A stretch of DNA of 64,000 bases, taken from positions 86,077,888-86,141,887 of the forward strand of contig NC_084796.1 in assembly GCF_963169125.1 (NCBI RefSeq). The letters run 5' to 3'. The notes beneath the pieces were generated by a model. It was given only the letters and a program-made list of their open reading frames with translations. It was not told where the DNA came from and did not search any database. The stretch is from Humulus lupulus. Taxonomy: Eukaryota > Streptophyta > Magnoliopsida > Rosales > Cannabaceae. Shown here piece after piece: positions 34,430 to 44,820 of the stretch; the first letter of the stretch is position 1; the number at the start of each line of letters is the position of its first letter. Made by a program: the position numbers and the translations under genes.

Positions 34430-34690
34430 TTCATTCTATTGCTTTTCATCTTTATATTGTTCTTCTTTATTTACTTGTATTTCTTGTTCAAGAGTTGTAA
34501 TCTTTTTTTTTCTTTTGTTTCAAACACTTTACTTTATTTGTAACCTTTTGCTTAGAGTTGTATTTTACTATTCTCTTCTTCTTCATCATTTTCTTTGTTT
34601 ATTTGTAATTTTCAGTTATAGAGTTGAAACTCTTTTTAATCAATCATTACTTATTTGTAATATATTGCATAGAGTTGTAATTTATTATTA
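34430..34690. repeat. Degenerate T-rich repeats with agagttgtaat words
   Basis: Four spaced copies of agagttgtaat or close variants (34491, 34552, 34620, 34671), each preceded by ttatttgtaa-like sequence. This probably marks the R/U5 region of the LTR. The long open frame across it is a by-product of this composition. Confidence 0.65.
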
Positions 34691-34729
34691 TTTCCATTGA
34701 GGCAAAATGCATATTTTCCTAACAAGTGC

Positions 34730-35290
34730 TACATCTTAAGGGATCGTGAAAACATTGGAAAATATGATGCCAAGAGTGATGTTGGAGTATTTCTTGGTTA
34801 CTCAACTAATAGTAGAGCCTATCGTGTATACAACATGAGAGCTCAAATTGTTTTAGAGTAAGCTAATGTTGTAATTGATGATACAAAATATTTTTCAGAA
34901 TTTTCTATAGAAGAAGAAATCAGGAGCCTTCTGGAGGAACATTCTTTTGCTACAAACGCTGATTTTGTAACACCAGCAGCTGAAACTGTAGAGACAGTAG
35001 CAGGGAATGAAGAAACAGAATCAGATTCTCATCAGGAAGAAGATGAGTAGTCAAAAGAAAAACATGCAGAAATCATTATTGATTCCATTCAAAGGGAACC
35101 TTCCACAAGGGTCAAGAAATCACCCAACATATCTGATTATTGGAGATCTCGAGGAAAGCATGGTTACAAAGAGAAGGTACATTAAATTTGTGCAATTTAA
35201 TTGCTTTACTTCTTCTATTGAGCCAAAAAGTGTGAAAGAGGCCTTGACCAATGAATCATGGATAAATTCTATTAGGACAATTTTCTAGGA
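34730..35290 (+). pseudogene. Copia integrase C-terminus and linker to RT
   Basis: It continues the integrase with YILRDRENIGKYDAKSD and FLGYSTNSRAYRVYN, a conserved copia motif. A glutamate-rich linker follows (EEIRSLLEE, ETESDSHQEEDE). Stops near 34860 and 35048 and a frame change near 35180-35280 disable it. Confidence 0.75.
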
Positions 35291-36732
35291 ATGATGTTTG
35301 GACACTTGTGGAAAGACCGAATCATACTAACGTAATTGGCCAAAAATGGATTTTCATAAATAAAAGTGATGAATTTCGAACAATAATCATAAATAAAGCA
35401 CGCCTAGTTGCACAAGGTTACACATAAATTGAAGGTGTTGATTTTGATGAGACTTTTGAACTTGTAGCTAGGCTTGAATCTATAAGATTGTTGTTATCTG
35501 TTGCTTGCACTATTGGTTTCAAATTACATCAGATGGATGTAAAATCTGTGTTTTTTAATGGGATTTTAAATGAAGAAGTATAGGTTGAACAACCTAAAGG
35601 GTTTGAAGATCCTCATTTTCCTAATCATGTTTTTAGGCTCAAAAAGGCATTGTATGGGTTAAAACAAGCTCCACGAGCTTGGTATGAATGGCTAACCCAA
35701 TTTTTGGTTACTCATGGTTATCATAGGGGAAGTGTTGATAAGACTTTGTTCATCAAAAATATCAAAACTGATATAACCATTGCTCAAATATATGTTGATG
35801 ACATTGTTATTGGATCTACTTCTAACTCTGAAGTGCAGGTGTTTGTCCAAAAAATGAAGGATGAAATTGAAATGAGTATGGTTGGTGAATTGCCATTTTT
35901 TTTTAGGGTTACAGGTAAAGCAAACTGAAGAGGGTACGTTTGTATCCCAAAGTAAGTATGCAAAAATTCTGGTTAAAAAGTTTGGTCTTGAAATAGTAAA
36001 GCATGCTAAAACTCCAATGGGGACCACAACTAAATTAACCAGGGATGAAAATGGTGTCAAAGTTGATCCTACCCTATATAGAAGTATGATTGGTAGTCTT
36101 CTATACCTTACAGCTAGTCGTCCTGACATAAGCTATAGTGTTGGAGTCTGTGCTAGGTATCAAGGGAATCCTATGGAATCTCATGTAGTGGTTGTGAAGA
36201 GAATTATTCGTTATGTACATGGGACTGTTGATTATGGTCTTTTCTATTCTAATGAAACTAATTCTAACCTTGTGTGCTTTAGTGATACTGATTGGGCAGG
36301 TAATGCAGATAATAGAAAAAACACAAGTGGAGGATGCTTCTACCTAGACAACAATCTTGTTTCATGGCATAGCAAAAAGCAAAATTCAATCTCTTTGTCT
36401 ACTGTTGAAGCTGAATACATTGTTGTTGGAAGTTGTTGCACTCAATTGTTGTGGATGAAACAGATGATGACTGATTATGGGTTTTCTCTTGACACTTTGA
36501 CTATTTTTGTGATAACACCAGTGCAATTAACATTTCTAAAAATCCAGTTCAACATTCATGCACTAAACACATTTGCATTCGTCATCACTTCATGAAAGAG
36601 CTTGTTGAAAATAAAATTCTAGTTCTAGAATATGGTGAAATAAGTAAGCAAATTGCTGATATTTTTACCAAAGCTCTTGATTCGGTCCTTTTTTATTCCC
36701 TAAGGAAGTCCTTAGAAGTTTGTTCTATTTAA
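35291..36732 (+). pseudogene. Copia reverse transcriptase and RNase H
   Basis: RT motifs in order: [55 protein letters not shown] and the catalytic IYVDDIVIG (about 35790). A frame change at about 35910 leads into the long frame with [26 protein letters not shown], then RNase H with FSDTDWAGNADNR and KKQNSISLSTVEAEY, ending at TAA 36730-36732. In-frame stops at 35426 and 35581 and a shift near 36510 break it. Catalytic residues are otherwise present. Confidence 0.85.
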
Positions 36733-38115
36733 ATTGTGTTATTTGTGCATCTTATTATTCTTGCCAAGTCTGTCTTGTTTAAAATCAATCGTGTCTTGTT
36801 GTTGTCCTAGAAGAAACCGTCAAACTCAAAAGAAAAGCATATTAATATAGCTTCTCCTAGTGTATCTCTATTATAAATGTTTAGTCTCAGGAAAATTAAT
36901 TAATTCCTCCTAGAAATATTTGAGTTCATCAATGTGTTATGTTCAAGCGACCATTTTAAAAAAAATGAAAAATAAATGTTTCAAGCTCCTTTGAAAGAAT
37001 AGAGTTACCTGATTAAATGTGTGAAAGCCATATCAAAGTAAGTTGGAACTATGTAATTAGCACTTATGTAGAAGATACACTACCATTGAAAAGGACTACC
37101 ATTGAGGTAGTGTGATAGCGTCTTCATTGGGTACAATTTTAAAAAAAAGTCTTTTTGACAAATTGGGCAATGTTCCCTGCTTTCACTTTCACACACAAAT
37201 GCTTGAAACATTTTTAAAAAAATGGTTTTAAAAGCTTTTACATACTGATTAATCTTCATAAAATATTTTTCTGTGACTGAGTTAATTTTTTCCCTTCATA
37301 ACATTTATAATAGAAATACAATAGGTGATTAACTTATTACTATAATTTTAGTTTTTCTTACGAGTTTGATTTTTTCACCAGTGACAAAAGCAAGAAGATT
37401 GGTTGATACACTTGATAAGTTGTATGGAAAAAAAAAACAAGGTTTGTTTATATATATATAATAATAAAAAATTGGACCAAATTTTAAGAGGATAGGTAAA
37501 ATATTGGTATTTTATTTTTGTTTCAATTTTAATTCTTGAACTCCAATTTTGCTCTAAGTGTAGACAATGTTGTGTGATTGGTTGTTGGTTTTAAAAAATT
37601 TAAAAAAAAATTAGAGATTCAAGTTCACCTTCTGTAGCTCCGGCCTTTCAATCTGTTCAGACAGAAGTTTCCATGGTTAAAACTCAGTTGGGCAAATTGG
37701 AAGAGGGCCAAGCTTCTATTACTCAACAATTCAGTTTTCTTAAAAAATTCCTTGCTTCATGATTAGTATTTTTATTTTTTCTGTCATGTTGAACTTTGTG
37801 TTTGGTTTGACTTTTGGTCCTTTCTTTTGTTTTTTGTTTCATTTGGCAATTTGATAGACAAAAAGGAGGAGAAAATATTGGTGTTTTTGTTTTTATTTTG
37901 TTTATGTGGTTACAACTCAGGATCATATTTTCAGAGGGAGTTGTGTATTAAACTTTTTGAAAAGTTAACATGGTTGTTTAATTTTGTTTTATGTGTTAGT
38001 GGCAGGGGGGGTATTTAAATACTTTAATCTTTTTGATAACACTAAATATTTTTGCAGGGTTGTTTGTGTTTTAAAATAGGAAAATTAAAAATATTGTTTT
38101 TATCTCTCAAAATTC
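36733..38115 (+). other. Long 3' region of copia element with small ORF
   Basis: 1.4 kb between pol stop and 3' LTR, longer than in simple copia elements. Mostly non-coding. A stretch at 37619-37762 reads a 47-residue tail with a regular hydrophobic spacing (EVSMVKTQLGKLEEGQASIT), compatible with a coiled coil, ending in TGA. Sireviruses can carry an extra, sometimes env-like, ORF here; this may be the remains of one, but the rest of it is unreadable. Confidence 0.45.
37857..37875 (+). other. Internal purine-rich tract (Sirevirus-like)
   Basis: GACAAAAAGGAGGAGAAA. Sireviruses are known to carry repeated polypurine-like tracts of this form upstream of the true one. Confidence 0.5.
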
Positions 38116-38124
38116 CAAAGGGGA
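38116..38124 (+). other. Polypurine tract of copia element
   Basis: CAAAGGGGATA-type tract immediately before the 3' LTR start at 38125. Confidence 0.65.
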
Positions 38125-39245
38125 TATTATAAAATCTATATTTGGAAATTTAAGATTTGACAAATATTTTTTATTTATTGTGTTTATTTTTGGTTATATA
38201 AAGAAAAATACCCTTGATTTATTGCCTTTAATTTCTGATATTTCATCTTTATTAGGTTGTGTATTTTTGGTAAGAATAAAGTCTCCTTATTTTCATATCT
38301 TTTTAGAATTTATTTTCTTTCCAAAATTAATTAATTCTTTTGTTACCCGATTGTATCTTTACACAGCCAAGAACGGGTAACTTCTCAATATCTCTAGACA
38401 GTCTCAAATAGCCAAGAATGGGTAACTACTTAAAGGATGAACTTGGCTATGAACAAGTCCAGATCGTACAGTTTTGCAACTACAGAATCTCTGTCTGTTT
38501 CTACGATTCCGGCTGCATTGATTGTGATTGAAAGTTTATTTTGGAAACTTTCCTTATGTGTGATGTGCATCTAGAATTGTGTAAAGCTGACTTTGGATAA
38601 GTATTTTGTGTATAAATATGAACCAAAGCATCAGCCCTAAGCACCTCTTCTTCGCCTTAATTTGTTATACTTTTAGAAGAGTGTCTTTCTTTTGTAAATG
38701 ATAGTTGCTCTGCTATTCCTTGGTTATTTTGTGTGTCATTGTAATTGCTTATGTGTTAAGCAAAATCTCAAAGAGAAGAATGTGAAGGACAACCTTCAGG
38801 AGAAGATTCATCAAAGTCTTGCATCGGGAGGAAGCAAGCATTCATCAAGAAATTTTAAGGGAGTTCAAACCTTGGTGTCTTAAGGAGATTCATTGAGCAA
38901 AGAGAAAATACATCAAGCTTGCGGCAAAACCATTAGACGGAGTCTAAGTTTTGTTCAAGTCAATTATGTTATACTTCTGAAATTTGACTAATGAATTTTA
39001 TCTCTGGGCGTGGCCTCATGGACTAGTAATATCCGAAAGGATATTGACACCACGTAAAAAAACTCTGTGTGTCATTTTATTAGTTAGTTAATTCTATTTT
39101 ATCATCCTGGTTTGATATTCTGTAGTGACAGGAATTTGATTTGTAGCTACAAAATATTGGTTTGTTGTATCAACTTGTTTGTTCCACATTTAATTAATTT
39201 AGTTAATTAAATAAAAAGTTGGTAATCATAAATTACGGAATTTCA
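38125..39245 (+). repeat. 3' LTR of copia element
   Basis: Collinear with 28203-29254; starts TATTATAAAATC (TG expected), ends TTTCA at 39245. It carries an extra segment around 38380-38560 relative to the 5' copy. TATA box at 38611-38618. Confidence 0.8.
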
Positions 39246-40062
39246 ATTGAATTATTGAGTCATAATAATACTTCAGAAATTAATCTGTAGTAACTCAAGA
39301 ACTTCCTTGGTTACATCTAAACATCTAAATTTGTATACTCAAGAATTTTAACATCTAAACTCTAATTAATTGTTTTCATATAAATAAATATTTTTTTCCT
39401 TCTTGTGTGCCTTTTTTTAGTTAAAAGAAAATAGTTGAATTCTTCTTTAAAAAAAAATAGTTGATTTCTTTTGAAAGATGAACATATTAGTACTATATTG
39501 CTCAACTCCAGGCTCTTCCATGGCTATTAGAATATTGTATTCACCAGGCTTAATGAAGGGAAAATAATATAAATTGAAATTCATAATTTGATTTGGAACA
39601 TAATTCAAGTGGGTTTAGTCTCCATTTTGTTGCATTAGCACAGGAACATGGAAGCTCATATCCAAAACAAACATTATTTCCACATTTTAGGTGGTGTGAC
39701 ATTTTTATCCTAGTACAATAAATCTTTACATTACAATGATTGAAAGGTAATTTAATAATCCAAGAGCAAAATAATTAAGAACTTTTGAAGGGTAACATTC
39801 ATGTTGAGAAAATTTTCAATATCATAGCAAAATTAAAACAAAATAATTAGAGAAGAAGAAAAAAAATATCCAACTAAATGCTCTATATGGCATTAGACTT
39901 GAGTATGTTTTAAAGGAGAAGAATAAATGTGAATATTTACTCTTTCATGGTGCTAACTTTGGATTTGCTAATCCAACAAAGATTTTATCATGTAGGTATC
40001 AACATTATCTCATTCATTCCCTTTAGTATTTAAATTATTATTATTTTCTAAAATATAATCCA
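39246..40062. other. Possible host sequence between copia elements
   Basis: It matches no element in the window. A/T-rich. On the minus strand, 39777-39550 is open for about 74 codons and includes LKCGNNVCFGYELPCSCA. A different minus frame (about 39690-39446) reads NLYYFPFIKPGEYNILIAM and neighbours with a single TAA at about 39612. Both look protein-like, but I recognise neither and they overlap, so at most one was ever coding. Confidence 0.3.
40058..40062. repeat. Target duplication ATCCA (left)
   Basis: Identical to 52659-52663; fixes the outer limits of the Ale-like copia shell. Confidence 0.85.
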
Positions 40063-40327
40063 TGTCATAAATATTATATATATATATTTATGAAAGTCCA
40101 TAATAATTGAAATTTTCCTTAGTCAAATATCATAATAATGGAGAATCACCCGATTACCCAAAATTAAATATCAACATTAACTCCTAATTGTATATGTATA
40201 AATAAGGTTCAATCACCATTGAAATAATACACAAGGGTTATACTCTCTCTTTGCATATGTCTCTATTACTCTGTCTATTTTTTTTCTTTATACTTTATAT
40301 TTCAGTATTCTTAATAATTTTATAACA
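40063..40327 (+). repeat. 5' LTR of Ale-like element
   Basis: TGTCATAAATATTA...TTTTATAACA. A TATA box (TATAAATA) lies at 40197-40204. The 3' LTR is similar, but lacks some bases here and has a longer CT run there. Confidence 0.85.
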
Positions 40328-40329
40328 CG

Positions 40330-40341
40330 TTATCAGCACGA
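40330..40341 (+). other. Primer binding site of Ale-like element
   Basis: TTATCAGCACGA two bases after the LTR, within the word acacgttatcagcacga that is frequent after copia 5' LTRs in plants. Confidence 0.75.
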
Positions 40342-40452
40342 TTCTCTAACTATCATTGTTTGTAGGTTCAAAATATTATGATGGCTCTCTGGCCATAATC
40401 ATCTGTTGAATCTAAACTTGATGATTCAGTATTCAACCACCATCATGTGTTG

Positions 40453-40654
40453 ATATCAAAAGTCATCATCAAGTCTCTAGTCATCATATTTCATTGAGGT
40501 AAAAATCTTTTGTTGCGAAGGTATGTTTATATCATTATCATACTATATATTTTGATAATAAAACTTGTATATATATATGTGTTGTTATTTCACCATTGTG
40601 ATAGTATGAGATTGTTTAATGACTTATTATCATAAATATAATCACTAAATATTT
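40453..40654. repeat. Direct duplication, left copy (about 200 bp)
   Basis: From atatcaaaagtcatcatc to actaaatattt; collinear with 49751-49960. The two copies flank the 9.1 kb insert. They are part of the leader of the Ale-like element. Confidence 0.85.
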
Positions 40655-41768
40655 GTTATATGCTTATGGTACATTCAAAGGAAAGATAACTTTCAAGGGT
40701 TCAAATAGGCTCAACATTAGTGTCAAACAATTAAAGGAATATGATTAAGCTCAAAATGGGTAACTAGGGATTAATTAATAGAGGTTGGCTTGAAATGCTC
40801 AAATGTTCCAATGAAAATTGCCTAACTCATCTTCCTAAGCACGCATCATCTAGGATTTCGTCTCAAATAGCAAGCAATCAAGTTCTCAGATATTTGTACA
40901 ACTTTTTACAAACAAAATTCAGCGAGCATAACTGCTTTTCAACTACAAGGAATTTATTCACAAATCATGATTAAGCTCTCAAATATTGATAAGGACCTAA
41001 GTAAACCAATAATGTATTTCATTCAAGCACACAAATTTAAATGGATTTTGTTTTCGTCAAACTATAAAAACAATTCATTCAATTATTCTTTCACATGCTT
41101 ATCATTGTCAACTTGATTCACCATACACGACACTCTAAACATCCTAAAAAAAACAACACAATAAATAAAAGAGTTAACAAGATACAAGACACAACTAAAA
41201 CACAAACACCACTAGGACAAACAATGCAATATATACAAACCTAAAGTAAATCTCCCCCCAAACTTAATATGAAAATTGTCCACAATATTCAAAGTTAAAA
41301 CCAAGGGAAGAAAACTTACCAGGAAGCAAATGCGCGTCAAAAGGGTGGTGGCGGTGGAGGTGGCTGAAACTGGAATAGGGAGAAAGAGGAGTGAGGATGA
41401 AGATGTTTTAGGGGATGTGAAAAAATTGGCCCCAAATCCCTTTTTTAATCGCCTGGGCTCGAAGTAGCGCAAAGGCGCTTCCTACCTAGCGCCTAGTCGC
41501 TTACCCCTTGAGCAAAATTCTTCTATTTTTTATTTTTATTTTTTTATGTTTATTTTTTTTCATGTTTTTCACAATTTAAAAATAGAAAAAAAAATTATAG
41601 AATAAAGATTAAACCTAAAAACTAAGTAAAGAAAATAAAAACAACAAAAACAAATTCCCAAAAATTCAAATTGTTCAAAAATAAAAATAAAAACTAAAGA
41701 AAAATTCAAAGTAACCATTCGGATGCCTCTCAAATGCGTCGTCATTAACGTTATTATTAGCAATCCTA
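40655..41768 (-). other. Non-coding remnant, probably minus-strand LTR element
   Basis: No intact coding region. On the minus strand, tattaagtttggggggagattt (41251-41272 region) resembles the purine-rich stretch of large gypsy elements, and a CG box (agcgcaaaggcgct, about 41466) recalls the LTR at 48401-49750. It is probably the interior or 3' part of the minus-strand element whose 5' LTR lies there, separated by the plus-strand gypsy insertion. I could not find a matching 3' LTR. Confidence 0.4.
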
Positions 41769-42480
41769 AAGATGGATGCTAGAATTTGGTGGTACGTGGT
41801 TAAGTAGACACAAACTTTAGACATCATGACCTGGGCTGACTTTGTACAAGTTTTTAGCAAAAAGTACTACAACGCTACAGTAATAGCAACTAGAGTTAAT
41901 AAGTTTGTGACACTAACACAAGGTAGTCTTCCAGTCACAGAGTATGCCCAAAAGTTTGACAGACTAGCAAGGTTTGCATCTGAGATAGTCCCAACAAAGG
42001 TCATGAGAGTCTAGAGATTCACGAGGGAGCTAAAGCCTATGATTGTCAGTGATGTCAAAATGACATGTATTGAGCTAGTTAGCTATGCTGAGATTCTTGA
42101 AAAGCTTTAGACGTTGAGTACATGAATAACTATATATGAAAGGATGGTGCTGCAAGGAGAGAGACTAACAAGAGTAAAGCCTTCCAAGAGAATAACAAGA
42201 TGAGGCCCAATAGGGTCAAAACAATGGCATTGTCAAAAGGCCCAAGGTCGCAGCTCCCAATGGTAATCACAACAACCACAACAACAATCAAAATCGCAGA
42301 AACCACCAGAAACGCAAGAACGAGTTCCCAAATTGCCTCAAGTGTTCAGGCAGACATTTAGGATAATATCAGACAGGCTCAATCAAGTGCTACAAGTACG
42401 GTCATGCAAACCACTTAAAGATTGATTGCCCACAGTGGAGGGCAGGAGCTGGAAAAGGAAACAATGGCAACCTAGTGCAA
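41769..42480 (+). pseudogene. Gypsy Gag, 5'-truncated
   Basis: The frame reads MTWADFVQVFSKKYYNA and LTQGSLPVTEYAQKFDRLAR, the retrotrans_gag domain. An asparagine-rich spacer follows, then a zinc knuckle (CYKYGHANHLKIDC). The upstream residues before WW are missing and the junction lies near 41769. Stops at about 42013, 42108 and in the spacer disable it. Confidence 0.8.
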
Positions 42481-42790
42481 GTTATAGTGTTTTCTTTAAC
42501 TCAGGGAGAGGCAGCCAACAGTGACACCGTTGTCATAGGAGAGATCATGTCGTCATCTAGGTGGTTACAGTCAGCTTCCATAGTAGTTGAGGGAAGAGAG
42601 TGCCCAACAAACCTAATAGAGTGGGACATACCAGATTATGATGTTATACTTGGCATGGACTGGTTAGCCAAATATGAGCAACAATAGACTATCAGAGAAA
42701 GACAGTAGAGTTCAAACTGGAGGAATGAGAACTCTTTTCTTTTAAAGGAGAAGTAACAAAATTTTGTACACCCATTATATCGACATTGGA
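42481..42790 (+). pseudogene. Gypsy protease remnant
   Basis: It reads CPTNLIEWDIPDYDVILGMDWLAKYE, the C-terminal part of retropepsin of plant gypsy elements. The N-terminal active-site D-T-G is not seen; the sequence preceding it reads as glutamine-rich Gag, so a deletion has probably removed it. TAG at about 42685 ends the frame. Confidence 0.7.
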
Positions 42791-43480
42791 AGCTTGAAAC
42801 ATGATGCAACATGGGTGTTCAGCATATTTTGCAAATGTTGTGGATAAATCTAAGGAGATGGAAAACCAAAAAAACGACCACATTGTTTGTGAGTTTCTGG
42901 AAGTGTTTCCCAAGGACTTACCAGGTTTACCCCCTGACAAAGAAATCAAACTCGTAATTGAACTTGCACCAGAAACAACACCAATATCCAAAGTGCCCTA
43001 CCAAATGACACTTGTAGAGTTGAAGGAATTCAAGACCCAGCTACAGGAATTATTGGACAAGGGGTTCATACGACCTAGTCATTCGCCATGGGGGGCACCA
43101 CTTTTGTTTGTGAAAAAGAAGGATGGAAGTATAAGAATATGCATCGATTACCGAGAACTCAATAAGGTCACAATTAAGAACAAATATTCTTTGCCCTGAA
43201 TAGATGACCTCTTTGACCAACTGCAAGGGGCAGCAGTGTTCTCAAAGATTGATTTGCGATTCGGATACCATCAGGTGAAAGTAAAGGAAGGAGATATTCC
43301 TAAAACAGCTTTCAAAACTCGCTACGAACATTATGAGCTCCTAATGATGTCTTTTGGACTCACCAATTCCCCGATATCATTTATGGATACGATGAACAAT
43401 GTATTCAAGGACTTTTTGGATAATTTCGTAGTGGTGTTTATAGATGACATCTTAATCTACTCTAAGACTAAGAAATAGCA
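42791..43480 (+). pseudogene. Gypsy reverse transcriptase
   Basis: Motifs in order: [69 protein letters not shown], and the catalytic [12 protein letters not shown] (about 43435-43470). One TGA at 43197-43199 interrupts it between NKYSLP and IDDLF. Domain order and motifs match plus-strand chromovirus-like gypsy elements. A frameshift follows at about 43478. Confidence 0.85.
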
Positions 43481-44820
43481 TCAACAGACTTCGAGAACAT
43501 CAACTCTATGCTAAGTTTTCCAAGTGTGAATTCTGGTTAGAACAAGTAACTTTCCTAGGGAATACAGTGTCCAAAGATGGAATAGCAATGAACCCAGCTA
43601 AGATTGAGGCCATTAGAGACTAACACCAACCCAAGAATGCCTCCAAGGTCTGAAGTTTCTTAGGACTAGCGGGTTACAATCAAAAGTGTGTCGAGGGCAT
43701 CTCCAAGATTGCCACAACCTTGACCAACCTGACCAACAAGCACCAAAAGATCACATGGATTGTGAAGTGTAAAGAGAGCTTTCAGACTATGAAGAATAAG
43801 TTGATCTCTGCACCGATCATTTGTGTTCCCACGGATGGAGAGAAGTTTGTTGTGTATTATGATGCATCTAAGAATGGATTGGGGTGTGTGTTGATGTAAA
43901 AATGGGAAAGTGGTAGCATATCAAGACAATTCAAGGATTATGAGTAGAGATACCCCACCCATGATCTTGAATTGGCAGCAGCAGTGTTCGCTCTAAAAAT
44001 ATGGAGGTGCCACCTTTATGGAGATAAGTGTGAGATATACACAGATCATAATAGTATGAAGTACTTCTTCACTCAGACAGAGCTGAATATGAGACAATGA
44101 AAGCCATTAGAATTAGTAAAGGACTATGATTGCAAAATTCTTTACCACCCAGGCAAGGTCGATATGGTGGCAGATGCATTAAGTAGGCAAGGATATGGAA
44201 GTGTCTCATCTCTGAGTACAATATAGACACACTTGCAGAAAGAAACTATTAATGCTAGTATTGAGTTAGTGACAGGTGGCCTAGAAAATCTCACTCTATA
44301 GTCCTCCCTATTAGAACAAATTAGAGAATGGCAGAAGATAGATGAAGCCCTAATGAAGCAAGAGGCTTTGGTACAAGAGAGTGGTAGTGGCAACTTCGCT
44401 ATGTCTAACGGAGGATTGTTGCGATATACGGATGGGATCTGTGTGCCTAATAATGATGAGATTAAGGAAAGTATTATGAAAGAGGCGCATACAACACCAT
44501 ATTCCTTACATCCAGGGTCGACAAAGATGTACCAAAACCTTAAAGCATTGTATTGGTGGCCCGGAATGAACAAAGATGTTGCTAAGTTTGTTGCCAGATG
44601 TTTGACATGTCGGCAAGTGAAAGCAAAACCCAAGGCCAGCAAGGCTACTTCAGTCGCTTTGCGTTCCGGAATGGAAATGGGAAGACATAGCAATGGATTT
44701 TGTGGAAGGGTTTCCAAGGACCACAAAATAGCATGACTCTGCTTAGGTAATTGTAGACAAGCTCACTAAGCCCGCCCATTTCCTACCAATTAAGACTACC
44801 TACTCTAGAAGGCTTGTGTT
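43481..44820 (+). pseudogene. Gypsy RNase H and integrase N-terminal part
   Basis: RNase H is shown by YYDASKNGLGCVLM (Asp), [12 protein letters not shown] (Glu) and [11 protein letters not shown] (Asp), then HPGKVDMVADALSRQ. The integrase zinc region follows ([31 protein letters not shown]). The frame then shifts and reads VIVDKLTKPAHFLPIKTTYS before becoming unrecognisable near 44815. The core after the first catalytic Asp region and the C-terminal module are missing. Stops at about 43620, 43897 and 44100. Confidence 0.8.

Larger units (their letters stand above)
33548..34724 (+). repeat. Solo LTR inserted in copia integrase
   Basis: TGTTGTATTATT...CCTAACA, 1177 bp, flanked by TGTGC (33543-33547) and AGTGC (34725-34729), a target duplication with one change. 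Removing it and one target copy rejoins the integrase frame (CMC then YILRD). It opens with an AT-palindromic tract, has CG-rich boxes at 33907-34012 and a TATA box (TATAAGTA, 34173-34180), and ends in a T-rich repeat region. The family is probably copia, judged by layout. Confidence 0.8.
28203..39245 (+). mobile_element. Sirevirus-like Ty1/copia element
   Basis: LTRs of about 1.05-1.1 kb at both ends, primer site, then gag, protease, integrase, RT and RNase H in copia order, followed by a 1.4 kb 3' region with a small ORF and an internal purine tract. Two foreign LTRs interrupt it (30299-about 32425 and 33548-34724). The extra 3' region and the gacaaaaaggaggagaaa tract resemble Sireviruses; lineage is inferred. 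Flanks TCTTG and ATTGA do not match, so the two ends may not have been inserted together. Confidence 0.8.

Noticed and set aside
34347..34700. 117-residue open frame in the solo LTR, membrane-like (Phe/Leu/Ser-rich)
   Set aside because: It is a by-product of T-rich repeats in R/U5; no start context and no conservation pattern of a protein.
41212..41472. 86-residue minus-strand frame with Ser/Thr-rich start
   Set aside because: Overlaps a purine-rich tract and CG box of an element remnant; no recognisable domain and no second copy to test.
44142..44726. 194-residue minus-strand open frame
   Set aside because: It lies antisense to RNase H/integrase of the plus-strand gypsy, whose motifs are clear on the other strand.
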